Positions 1-8,405 of a stretch of DNA of 12,647 nt are shown in pieces (position 1 is the stretch's first letter; each line of letters opens with the position of its first letter). Below the pieces are notes generated by a model. The model saw nothing but the letters and a program-made list of their open reading frames with translations. It was not told the DNA's origin and did no database searches. The stretch covers positions 526,802 to 539,448 of the forward strand of contig NW_003139318.1 of assembly GCF_000003605.2 (NCBI RefSeq). The letters run 5' to 3'. The stretch comes from Saccoglossus kowalevskii (Eukaryota; Hemichordata; Enteropneusta; Harrimaniidae). The position numbers and the translations under genes are program-made.

Positions 1-300
1 AATGTATGTACCAAATTTGAACAAAATCCGTCCATGCATAACTGAGATCCGGGTCCGGAATGATGAAAATGTGCGATTTTGATGCATTTTCGGCCTTAAA
101 ATGGCCGCTATTCGGCTATCGTTAATCGGATCATGAAAAAAATGCATGTGCATATGTCCCATATAATGTGTGATGTATGAGTGAAGTTTGAACTTAATCG
201 GTCCATGCATGTTCGGACGGACGAACGGACGGACGCACGCACACAGGGCAAAACATAAGTCCCCGTTTTCGGACTGCGTCCGAACAGGGACTAAATATGT
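1..300 (+). repeat. Family B dispersed repeat with GGAC tetranucleotides and a terminal hairpin
   Basis: The unit contains 'CCAAATTTGAACAAAATCCG', 'TGAGATCCGGGTCCGGAATG' and 'TTAAAATGGCCGC', which recur in looser form near 3894-3990 and 11490-11600. A second half-unit ends in a GGAC/GAAC/GCAC tetranucleotide tract (about 213-244). Next comes a hairpin: 258-273 (AGTCCCCGTTTTCGGA) pairs imperfectly with 279-292 (TCCGAACAGGGACT) across a 5-nt loop. It looks like the 3' end of a dispersed mobile or satellite-like repeat. Its class is not determined, and the left end lies outside the window. Confidence 0.6.
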
Positions 301-1016
301 TTTGGTCAATGTGCTGGTTGATTCTTTTTTCCACTAACTTTGTTGTCTTTTTTTTAACAAATTTATTGAACCTGTAAAATTTGTGCTCCGTCAAATACTT
401 CAGCAAAAAAAAGAAAGCCAATAAAAAAAGGCCGCTAATTTCGAAACATTTTTCATGAGGGGAAACATACAACTCCGAAATAGTGAGATTCTATACTCTC
501 CCATCAGTGTTTACTGTTACCATGGTTACATAGATCAGTGAAACAGGGGATGTGTTGACAGAAGACAATATAACAATATTTGACAAGATCTCGGCATCAT
601 TTGCATTTGATTATCATTAATACATATATATGCATTAATTTGACAGGGAAAACTAAATTTTCAAAATGATTTGTTTTTTCTGACAAAAGTTTGATTAAAT
701 TTAATCTGACTAAAATCTGATGTAGGTATAATTAGATTCCAATTTTTTTTTTTAATTTATATATTTTGTTTATAACTTTTTTTTGTGCAGTTAATTATTT
801 TTTAGATCATCTCTCGATTGGCAGAATCAATAAAAATAAAGGGCGGGAACATCATGCCATGCATGTGCGACATTTGTGTTGATAAACATTGATTTTCCTA
901 AAATCCAGTGCGCTTTTCTAATGAAATCACAAGTACAAATTATGTTCTGGGCTCCACTTGCACTAATTACCACCAGCAACTCCTTCGATACCTTTTAATC
1001 AACCAAAAAAATCAAA
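301..1016. other. AT-rich intergenic stretch, nothing recognised
   Basis: I find no coding region, RNA gene or clear inverted repeat here. It is AT-rich with scattered homopolymer runs. Confidence 0.5.
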
Positions 1017-1139
1017 TTAAAGCTTGGTGACTTCATAGTTTGTACTCGTTGGAGTGCGCAACAGTCAAAATCGCCATCTTTGTTTATATGAGACCCATAT
1101 CTTGCGCATGTGTGGCGTGATGACCACTGCCCTTTAACA
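1017..1139. mobile_element. Family C MITE-like element, degenerate copy
   Basis: It starts TTAAAG and ends CTTTAA. The right part (TGAGACCCATATC...GATGACCACTGCCCTTTAA) aligns by eye with the right part of the neighbouring copy at 1185-1319 (TGAGTCCCATATC...GACGACTGCCGCCCTTTAA). The left end is more decayed. It is non-coding. Confidence 0.45.
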
Positions 1140-1184
1140 ACCCTCAAATAATTTTTCCTTGCATTTTTCATGCACTTCTAATAC

Positions 1185-1319
1185 TTAAAGCGTGGCGGCC
1201 GTCGCGCAGCGCGTGTTCGAATATTTCATGTAAATAAACAATGTATTTTACAAGTGTTGAATAAGTTGCTATGAGTCCCATATCGAACAGGACGCGGCAT
1301 GACGACTGCCGCCCTTTAA
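1185..1319. mobile_element. Family C MITE-like element
   Basis: Terminal inverted repeats of about 35 bp: the left end TTAAAGCGTGGCGGCCGTCG matches, with small gaps, the reverse complement of the right end (TTAAAGGGCGGCAGTCGTCA), and the matching continues inward to TGTTCGA on both sides. The element is 135 bp with no open frame. TTAA at both tips is compatible with piggyBac-type target duplication, which is inference only. Confidence 0.6.
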
Positions 1320-1463
1320 TAATACAAATACTTAAGGAAACCATTCAAGCAGCAAAATAATTGTAACGTCAAAAAATAATTAAAATAAATAATAATTATA
1401 GTAATTATATAAATAAAAAAACAAACAAAAATTAAGCCAACCAGAATCTTATTTTAATCAGAT

Positions 1464-1468
1464 TGGTG

Positions 1469-1536
<68 letters not shown>
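1464..1536. repeat. GT/TG dinucleotide microsatellite
   Basis: About 36 GT units are interrupted once by TATGTATG near 1491-1498. The interruption splits the tract into two purer blocks. Such tracts usually vary in length and can form Z-DNA. Confidence 0.97.
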
Positions 1537-1537
<1 letters not shown>

Positions 1538-1644
1538 AAGGGTTGGGGTTACCCCCAATAACATTGACAAACCCTTTTTGAAGATGATGTGATCTTTGAA
1601 GCACATAAAGCAGCATACAATAGATCTTATATATCAATTACAAC

Positions 1645-1650
1645 TTTATT
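1645..1650 (-). terminator. Candidate distal poly(A) signal (AATAAA on the minus strand)
   Basis: The plus strand reads TTTATT. On the minus strand AATAAA is followed, after about 25 nt, by a T/G-rich stretch (about 1600-1622), the usual layout of a cleavage site with a downstream element. If used, the 3' UTR would be about 2.6 kb. In DNA this AT-rich, chance hexamers are common. Confidence 0.25.
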
Positions 1651-2684
1651 TCAATACCAAATACATACATGCAACGTACAAACATATCCAAATAAATAAA
1701 CACCTCATACAGAAATATATTATTACTAGATATACTTTGTAAATATCTGGCAACCAATTTGAACAACAGTGAGCACCAACAAACCGATAAGAAAACAACT
1801 ACTGATAAAAAAAAGGTGTTTTACTTTTATTTTCACTTGCAATGTATCCTGGCTGGGTTCACCAGTTTATACTTCTGATCAACTTCTTGTTCCTAATCAC
1901 ATGTCTATATAAATTATACCATATTTGCTCTATTAGAAGCACATCTCTAATAAAACATACTCATGAACTAAAATATTCATTTTGTCATTGCAATATTAAA
2001 TATTGTTGTTATAGATAAACTTGTGATTTATGTAAAGTGTATGCGAAACTAATGGAACAAATATGGTATTGTTAGTTATTTTGATACTTGTACATTCCGC
2101 ACATTTATTTCACCAAACTGAAGTTCCAAGCTGGCAGGGAAGGCTTTGACTTTTGCAAAATTGTTTGCACCCGAATTGCCCTCGAGATATCAAAACAACA
2201 AAATTACAGTTTAGGGGATTCACACAATGAATGGAATGTGAAGTGTTGCAATGAATACAAAATTTAGTTTTATTGCATATTTCATTATAACGTCTAACAC
2301 AGATCACATGCCCTAAAATACAGACTCTAAGCTTAGGTAGAAACTTCCCATACAATACTACTATTATTGAAATGGATTTCCACTGAACTGAAAGTCACAT
2401 TTGTTGTATGGTGACTCCCATGGTGCATCTCACTTCTTACAAGCAAAACTTGCTTTAGTGACAAAAAAATACCACTAGTAATGAAACGTGAAAATGATGA
2501 CATCACTTGTATTGAAACACAAAAGAAGATGACATCACTGAAACACAGAGCATCATTTTACTTGTATTGTAAAATAAAAAAATCAACTGAAAAAATCAAA
2601 TGAATCTCAATGAATAACACTTGAGTCTTGTCTAATCCCTTAGCTGTTCATTTTAAAGTGATGCATCATGGGAATAACACAATA

Positions 2685-2690
2685 TTTATT
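2685..2690 (-). terminator. Candidate proximal poly(A) signal (AATAAA on the minus strand)
   Basis: This is the first exact AATAAA met downstream of the stop codon on the minus strand, about 1.6 kb after it. No strong GU-rich downstream element is obvious. It is listed as an alternative to 1645-1650. Confidence 0.2.
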
Positions 2691-3676
2691 TAAAATAGAT
2701 CTGCTTGTGGTCTGCAATGACATGTACACATTAACTGCTCTGACATTCACTTTCATATTTCTAGTTTGCTGTACAGAATTATTAAAAATTTAAGAACCTA
2801 CCCTAATCATAAACAAACAGACTTATTCCAAAATAAATAAATCTAAACCTTGGAGAACACAGATCTTCAAACTTATTTTTGTTGCAGAAGACACAAAAAT
2901 CAGACAAAAACCATGGCATATTTAACCTTTTCACCATCAGTTCCCCCTTTTCATTACAAAATTAACAAAATAGTCCTGTTTATAGTCTGCACTTTCTTTC
3001 AGAAGATTCGGACAAAAATAGCCAAATTTTCAGATTAAAAATTGAAAATTTACCCAAATTCTGCCTGTTGGCTCCAAAATTCGGATTAATTGTCAGAAAT
3101 ATTGAAAAATCTAGGAAAGAAAGTGGATTATAATTTGGGGGAGAAAGTTTTTTGATGAAAAGGTTAAGACTAGCCATGATCAAACACTGGAATAAGAACC
3201 AGGGATAATTCATCAATAAAAAATAAAACACAAATACCTATAAAATACTTATCCGAAACGTACATGCTTCAATCATAAAAAATCTTACTGCAAATTGATT
3301 GATTTGAAATATCACACCATGGTAGACTTGAACAATATATACAAACAATCTGTTTAAATAAATACATTATATAAATATATAGAGATATAAAAAGTCAAAG
3401 TCACAACATTTGATAGATAAATATCATATAAGGAATAAATAATCTGGACAGACTCCTGATTGATAGAACTGAAAGAGAATTGAATCCCAGAATATGAAAT
3501 TTAATAAAAAAAAAATCAATAAAAAACACAGATGCATATGAATCTTATCACATTAAAAAGATTTGCATTGATATCATAAAATATGTAATATTTAATCCAA
3601 TTGTATTCAGCAGCGTGAGATCAGACTATAAAATTGGTTTTGTCTTGTTTTGGCGAGTGGCCCAAGGAAGGGAAAT

Positions 3677-4130
3677 AAAAATGGCTGCCATTCAGCCATC
3701 TTGAAGTTGACCGTCAAACAAATATATGTGCACATTTGTGACATGATGTAGATATAATGTTTGAACAAGACATGTCAGAGTTATGGTTCAGAACAGCATT
3801 TGTTAAAAAACATGTCTGTCAGTCGGCCATTTTAAAAGCTCATCTGAAAAACAAAATGACATGCATCAATGTATTATCATGTTAAAATGTATGTGCAAAG
3901 TCTCACAATACACGACTGCCATCCAGATCCAGAATGGCAGAAATGTTTGATCTTGATGAATTTCAACATTAAAATGGCCGCCATTCAGCCATCTTGAATC
4001 TGACTGTCAAACAAATATACATCCATATGTGAAACATGATATATGATGTATCTATAAATTTTTAACATGATTGATCAAGGAATGTCAAAGATATGGCCCC
4101 GGAACAGCATTTGTTGAAACAAAATGGCCC
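3677..4130 (+). repeat. Family B repeat, two tandem units about 294 bp apart
   Basis: AAAATGGCTGCCATTCAGCC at 3677 and AAAATGGCCGCCATTCAGCC at 3971 begin two near-parallel copies. Both continue ATCTTGAA...TGACYGTCAAACAAATATA and end in GAACAGCATTTGTT. The text between them (from about 3894) resembles the start of the window (AATGTATGTRC..., AGATCCRG...). The right unit has diverged and has no long GGAC tail. Confidence 0.7.
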
Positions 4131-4284
4131 CTAGACAAACAAGAATGGAAAATAAAGTTCAAATTATTTTCGAGTATTTTACTGGTTGGAATACCTTAGC
4201 TAAATATTCAAATTGTAGGATAAAATAAAAATGGCTCTGCAAACTCTTATTACCGATGATCAAAGAAGACATCCCCCAAACTAA

Positions 4285-4679
4285 TTAATACAGAGCAGCA
4301 TTTTCATGATTCCTCATGTGCATTACTTGTATATTCACTGGAGGATCTTCTGATCCGTCTGCACTTGCACGTAATTTCTCTCGCCTGCGAGCTTCTTTTT
4401 TCTTTTCCTTGCTTATGATCCTCAATCCTTTATCAAGTTCCTTTTGTCTTTCTCGCTCAGCGAGTATTTTACGACGCCGTTCTTGCTCTTCTTGTATTTT
4501 CATATTTATTTTGCCTGTTTTTTCAACTTTGGCGTAGACGGCGTCTTTCTGTATGGGCCTGGGTGTTGGTGATGTGTCAATGTATTCGTATTGATGTGAT
4601 ATACTGGATGGTGTAGGTGAGTTGTCATCTCTGGACGCAGACATCGCTTGCCTTGCTGCACTTCCATTCTCTTCTGAAA
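4285..4679 (-). CDS. Terminal coding exon: YID/YAKV motifs, charged helix, C-terminus -AALY
   Basis: The last coding exon (395 nt) enters in phase 1 and ends with TAA at 4285-4287. Two in-frame acceptors lie 6 nt apart (exon start 4679 or 4673) behind the tract ttttctttctt. The first part is Ser/Pro-rich, with QYEYIDTSPTPRP and DAVYAKVEK, tyrosines in settings that could dock SH2 or PTB proteins once phosphorylated (inference). It is followed by about 48 residues (327-374) almost entirely of E, K, R, Q, I and L, such as IQEEQERRRKILAERERQKE. That stretch is a predicted long charged helix, either a coiled coil or a single alpha-helix. The end, NHENAALY, is hydrophobic but is not a standard class I PDZ ligand. 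The family is not recognised. Confidence 0.88.
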
Positions 4680-5008
4680 CTAAGAAAGAAAACGATATCA
4701 ATCCACAGACATCAAGTAATGTAAAGGAGAATGTTTGAATGTGGACATCATTGAGGATAGAGGTTTGTGAACTTCAAACTCAATATACTCTATGCATGAG
4801 CATGTAATTATTACACTCAAACATTCTGATTCTGTGATGTCACGTCCACACACTCTGCATATCATGTATTACTATCTTTCATTAAATTAATACTACAAGC
4901 AGGAACAAAAATGTATAATAACAAACCATACATGGCACAGTCCCTGTTAGTTATAATCAAATCTAAGATTTTCACTTTTTAAATTTCACTGATTTAGCAT
5001 TTCAGGTA

Positions 5009-5160
5009 TATTCAGTGGGTTTTAAATTCATGGTTTGATTATTTTGAAAATATGTCCTATGCTAAATTTGACATATTCACTGGGTTTTAATTTAGCACAT
5101 TTTCCAGTCAGCAAAAAAAGCAAAATTAGAACCCAGTGAATAATTAACCCTTTTACAGTA
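5009..5160. repeat. Inverted-repeat cluster (TATTCACTGGGTTTTAATTT)
   Basis: 5074-5096 pairs with 5120-5142 as a 23-bp stem with two mismatches around a 23-nt loop. A third, direct copy of the arm lies at 5009-5028 (TATTCAGTGGGTTTTAAATT). The block ends in TTTTACAGTA (5151-5160), the same tip as the family A and E elements, so this may be the right part of another MITE whose left tip is lost. Confidence 0.55.
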
Positions 5161-5194
5161 ATAGATTTGTTTATAGTAATATAGTAGGAACATA

Positions 5195-5265
5195 AACATG
5201 TCAGAGACATGGATCCAGAAGCTGATTTTTTAACATTAAAATGTTTGACAATCAGTCATCTTGTG
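5195..5265 (+). repeat. Family B repeat fragment
   Basis: ACATGTCAGAGACATGG, then AACATTAAAATG and CAATCAGTCATCTTG, match the order of motifs in the 3677-4130 units (ACATGTCAGAGTTATGG; AACATTAAAATGG; CATTCAGCCATCTTG). It is a decayed fragment in the last intron. Confidence 0.45.
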
Positions 5266-5421
5266 ATATTATTAAAGTACTTGTCCGTATTGAAAGATAT
5301 TGCTACGGTTCAATCCATAAGTCGCAGTCAGAAAAATAGCACAAAATATGTACCGGTACTGTAACAGTACAGGAAATCATTGATGCATGTGATCACTGTA
5401 CTGCCTTTGTGCATAGTTTGC

Positions 5422-5441
5422 GGTATCCTTGCAATAACCTT
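5422..5441. mobile_element. Solo end of a family D element
   Basis: CGGTATCCTTGCAATAACCT matches the right end of the 10166-10278 element (CGGTATCCTCGTAATAACCT) at 18 of 20 positions. I could not find a matching left end nearby. Confidence 0.4.
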
Positions 5442-5710
5442 GTACGATTGGATTTCTAAGATGATATGAATACACTGTTTTGAGGATTGATGTAGTTTAA
5501 ACATTATTATGCTACTCCATGGCTACTAGTATTTGAAAGGTAACTTGAATTACTTTTTGTATTATGACCCTTACTGTTGTATGTACTTTGATCAATTTCA
5601 ATTTTAATTGCAACTGCCTACCGGAATGCTACAGAGAAATTACATATTACTTCCATAGAAACAAGTTTGGGAACCTTGACTTTTTATTTGCTTCTTGACA
5701 TTCAACAAAG

Positions 5711-5880
5711 TACTGTAAACGCATTGATTATTTGCTGATTTTTAACTAGTAGAGTAAGATGCTCTAAATTGAATCCACATGAACATGGAAATAACAGTAT
5801 AACTCATTGTTTCCTTACCACGCCTATGAAGTGAAATTGCTTGAAACAATAAAATAATGAATTTAAATGGGTTTACAGTA
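5711..5880. mobile_element. Family E MITE-like element
   Basis: The ends are TACTGTAAACGCATT (5711) and the inverted AATGGGTTTACAGTA (to 5880): a perfect 10-bp tip and 14 of 15 matching overall. The 170-bp element has no coding capacity. The TA at each tip could be a target duplication of a Tc1/mariner-type family (inference). Confidence 0.5.
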
Positions 5881-6077
5881 CATGTATCAACACTGAGTGG
5901 GCAGAGATGTATATAACAGCGTCCGGATTACTTTCGGAAATTCCGTCGCGTTTCGGAAAGTTTTAATTTTCAAAACTTTTGAATATTTATTTGTGCTTTT
6001 AGGTTAGTGAGGAGGTTATAATAATTTTTCATTTCACTTTAACTCTGTTTTTTACACCCCTCAGACCCCTTTAAAAA

Positions 6078-6225
6078 GTCATTATGGCCATTATTCTGGC
6101 CATTATAATGGCCAATATTTTCTTAATGACCAGAATATTGACCAGAATTTTTTAAGTGGCCAAAATATTTACCAGTGTTTTTAAAATGGTGGTTTTAATG
6201 ACCCATGTTTTTTATACTGGTCAGA
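6078..6225. repeat. Palindrome and degenerate TGGCCA/TGACCAG array
   Basis: 6097-6114 is a perfect 18-bp palindrome (TGGCCATTATAATGGCCA) whose arms extend imperfectly to about 6079-6131 (GTCATTA...TAATGAC). It is followed by several degenerate units of the form TGRCCA-A/T run-TTTTTWA through about 6225. Confidence 0.6.
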
Positions 6226-6552
6226 ATAATTACATATTATCCATTTTTCAATACAAATTACAGACTTTGAAAACCTTTCTAAGAATAAAAAGTTTTAATA
6301 TTACAATAATTAAAGACATATCCTGATCAGATAGGTAATTACTTATAATTTAATTTTAATAGTAAATCTTGTCTTTTTTGTCTTTTGTTCCACTTTTATA
6401 TACTTCATAACTTCAACTCAAGGTGTATTATCATAATTCATAATAGTGAAATAAAGATATTATTATTATTGTATCAAAATCTGAGGGATTATATACCTTT
6501 TTCAGTCACATTCCTAAAACAGTGGAAAAAAAAACACAACAGATTTCTATAC

Positions 6553-6668
6553 CTTCAGTAATAGTCTCATTTCTGAGATCATGAGATACTGCAGTTATTG
6601 GTGTACTGACAGGAGCAACTTCACTGGTACTAGTTTGGCTGGTCAATATCACACCAGATGTTTCTGGT
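6553..6668 (-). CDS. Exon: Ser/Thr/Pro-rich cytoplasmic segment (residues 231-268)
   Basis: A 116-nt exon has a strong acceptor (polypyrimidine tract, tcttccag) and donor gtatag, entering in phase 2 and leaving in phase 1. It encodes PETSGVILTSQTSTSEVAPV and on to RNETITE, a low-complexity segment rich in Ser, Thr, Val and Pro with no recognisable domain. It probably acts as a flexible spacer between the tyrosine-rich and charged-helix parts of the tail. NET here is formally a sequon but lies on the cytoplasmic side. The phase fits the 8892-9089 exon directly and equally well via the 33-nt candidate exon. The open frame runs on into the intron, but GAAG/gtatag is the best donor, and only this exit phase fits the next exon. 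Confidence 0.82.
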
Positions 6669-6920
6669 CTGGAAGAAAAAAAAAACATAAATCAAATAAC
6701 AATATATTGGTGACAGTGACTTTGCACCCAACAGATATGAGATGAGATGATCACTGATCACAAAATAATAAATAAATGTTTTGTGGAATCAAGGCATAAC
6801 AAATCAGAGAAGTGAGAATGACCATGTCCACTCCAGCCTAGAATCTACCGGTATGAAACATTACACTCGCTATAATGCCTGGATACAATGCTCGTAATAT
6901 CCCTTAACAGTCAACATTGA

Positions 6921-7093
6921 TTTAAAGCGAGAGAGTCGTCACCTGCGCACGCGTGGAAATTGAGTCCCAAGCGACGATAACAATTTTAACACACGCTAAA
7001 AACGCAAAGGCTCATGGGTGGAAGCTTGTTTGTAAATAATGACACGCTATGGCCATCTGACGCATCCGCAGGTGACGACTCCCCTGCTTTAAA
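6921..7093. mobile_element. Family C MITE-like element, full copy
   Basis: Terminal inverted repeats of 34 bp with 5 mismatches: the left begins TTTAAAGCGAGAGAGTCGTC and the reverse-complemented right TTTAAAGCAGGGGAGTCGTC, both continuing ACCTGCG. The element is 173 bp and non-coding. It is less AT-rich than its surroundings and shares end motifs with 1017-1139 and 1185-1319. TTAA occurs in both tips. Confidence 0.7.
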
Positions 7094-7140
7094 ATACTCA
7101 ACATTATTAAAAAAAATTCTTCTCTGGTCAATGAACAGAG

Positions 7141-7352
7141 TACTGTGGAATACTTTATTTTCGCTTGGAATTTATTTTCGCTATTTTCGCTGAAGGGATG
7201 TTTCCGTGAAAATAAAATCCAGCGAATATACTTTTTTTCCTATACTTCACATTGAACTCATCAAAAATCAGTGAAAATAAATTCCACACAAAACACCCAA
7301 AAAGCCTTTTCAGTGAAAATTAATTCCAGCGAAAATAAAGTATTCCACAGTA
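7141..7352 (-). mobile_element. Family A MITE, inverted copy
   Basis: The first 24 bp (TACTGTGGAATACTTTATTT, continuing TCGC) are repeated exactly, inverted, at 7329-7352, and the similarity runs on for about 16 more bases with a gap. Read on the minus strand, the interior matches the copies at 8136 and 12034 (GGTGTTTTGT, TTTATTTTCACTGATTTTTG, ATATTCGCTGGATTTTATTT). It has TA at both tips and no coding frame. Confidence 0.8.
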
Positions 7353-7764
7353 TATTATTTCTTAAATGCTTAAATGTATGATATCCAATAGGGTGAGTGC
7401 CATTTGCATAAATCTGAATGAGATATTACTAGCATTGTAGCTAGGCAATAATTAAGTGGCATATAGTGAGTGGAACACTGCATAGATTCTGGGCTATGTT
7501 AATATAGTCAACTGTGATGATGTCGAGTCCATTCATACTATACTCAGGAATGAAGTAGACTTGTGTGCATGCATAGACCCAATACAAAATTTAGAACCAC
7601 AATACAATACTGTGAAATACGAACCACAAAAATAAACAACAATTTTGCACTGTTTTTGTCATTTCTATAAATCAGGTATTCATGGTGATGGAGATTAAAA
7701 TGATGAATGCATCTATACATATAATAACCACAGTGCAGTACACCTATCAAGTGTTTGGACTTAC

Positions 7765-7797
7765 ATTCCCCATCTCCTGAGGGGAGCTTTACCTCGT
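7765..7797 (-). CDS. Candidate 33-nt cassette microexon in the cytoplasmic tail
   Basis: Between the 8892-9089 and 6553-6668 exons lies a short segment with a near-consensus donor (AAT followed by gtaagt) and an acceptor preceded by a pyrimidine-rich tract (ttcatctttctttatatctg). Entering in phase 2 it is open and leaves in phase 2, so it inserts exactly eleven residues, reading RGKAPLRRWG plus a split Ile codon before PETSG. The acceptor is a tandem NAGNAG (cagcag); the upstream choice starts at 7800 and adds one codon. The insert is strongly basic and would sit next to the tail's existing basic patch. Against it, 33 nt stays open by chance quite often, and another frame also reads as plausible protein (DEVKLPSGDGE) but does not fit the phase. 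I treat it as an optional exon, not part of the main chain. Confidence 0.4.
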
Positions 7798-8135
7798 CTG
7801 CTGGCGCAGATATAAAGAAAGATGAATAATTGTTAGTTGCAAAACACTTCAATTACTTACACTAAGTTTTCTTACTTTACGAGGGTCAACTGGCTGGCAG
7901 TAGAAAGACCTACTACGGTAAGTCCAACTTAGACAAACATCTAACTTAAACAAATAGTCAGTGGTAGTAATTGGTGTGTGTTGTGATGCCATAAACCAGA
8001 GTGATGTAATGTAATAAAAGGGTATATTCAAGACAAACATACAGTACAGTTTGGACCTAACTTAGGCTCATATTGAAAGTGTCAAAACTAAGAATTAGTC
8101 ATGTGAGTAAAAGGATACCATATTTGCTCTTAGAC

Positions 8136-8314
8136 TACTGTGATATACTTTATTTTAGACATTTGGGGTGTTTTGTATTGAATTTATTTTCACTGTTTTT
8201 TGACGAGTTGAATGTAAAATATGGGAAAAAATATATATTCGCTGGATTTTATTTTCACTGAATCATTTCTTCAGCGAAAATGAATTCCAAGCGAAAATAA
8301 AGTATTTTACAGTA
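8136..8314 (+). mobile_element. Family A MITE, forward copy
   Basis: It begins TACTGTGATATACTTTATTT and ends with the inverted AAATAAAGTATTTTACAGTA. The interior contains GTTGAATGTAAAATAT and ATATTCGCTGGATTTTATTT, shared with 12034-12176 and with the minus strand of 7141-7352. TA lies at both tips. It sits in the intron between the 8892-9089 exon and the candidate microexon. Confidence 0.75.
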
Positions 8315-8405
8315 ATAGAAATGAATATTAATTAGAAGCGCACTAAAACCAAAAAATATATTTTTTTTTTGCTGGAACATTGAAATATTTGACAATCATT
8401 TGTAC

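Larger units (their letters stand above)
1640..4284 (-). other. Presumed 3' UTR or downstream flank of the receptor gene
   Basis: No convincing coding region follows the stop. The AT-rich stretch contains two tandem family B repeat units (about 3677-4130), a short duplicated motif at 2496-2545 (GATGACATCACT repeated with GAAACACA), and otherwise nothing I can name. On the minus strand the first AATAAA after the stop is at 2685-2690, with another at 1645-1650 just before the GT microsatellite. ATTAAA variants occur near 3498 and 3588. Where the transcript ends cannot be decided from sequence alone. Confidence 0.3.
4680..6552 (-). other. Intron between the last two coding exons
   Basis: A phase-1 intron of about 1.87 kb. 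It holds an inverted-repeat cluster (5009-5160), a family B fragment (5195-5265), a family D end (5422-5441), the family E MITE (5711-5880) and a palindrome-rich array (6078-6225). The stretches 4700-5000, 5265-5420, 5442-5710 and 6226-6552 show nothing else beyond AT-rich sequence. Confidence 0.75.

Noticed and set aside
194-472. 92-codon minus-strand frame ending in VRPSVRPSEHAWTD
   Set aside because: The Arg-Pro-Ser repeats come from translating the GGAC tetranucleotide tract; no gene is indicated.
2110-2355. 81-codon minus-strand open frame rich in cysteine (CIHCNTSHSIHC)
   Set aside because: The Cys/His spacing does not fit a standard zinc knuckle, there are no good splice sites in phase with the gene, and the region lies in the presumed 3' UTR. 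Most likely chance.
4316-4537. Plus-strand open frame opposite the last exon
   Set aside because: It is the antisense shadow of the charged-helix coding sequence; its Ser/Phe/Leu-rich product reflects reversed Glu/Lys/Arg codons.
5306-5317. GGTTCAATCC, resembling a tRNA or SINE B box
   Set aside because: No A box at the proper distance upstream and no cloverleaf can be drawn, so neither a tRNA nor a tRNA-derived SINE is supported.
5935-5990. Small inverted repeats (CGGAAATTCCG; AAAGTTTT...AAAACTTT)
   Set aside because: Arms of only 5 to 8 bp in AT-rich intron sequence; not distinguishable from chance.
7544-7852. 102-codon minus-strand frame overlapping the candidate microexon
   Set aside because: The frame differs from the one that joins the flanking exons, and the product shows no domain. 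Only the 33-nt segment with splice sites is worth keeping.
8073-8261. 62-codon plus-strand frame
   Set aside because: Most of it is the interior of a family A MITE translated by chance.
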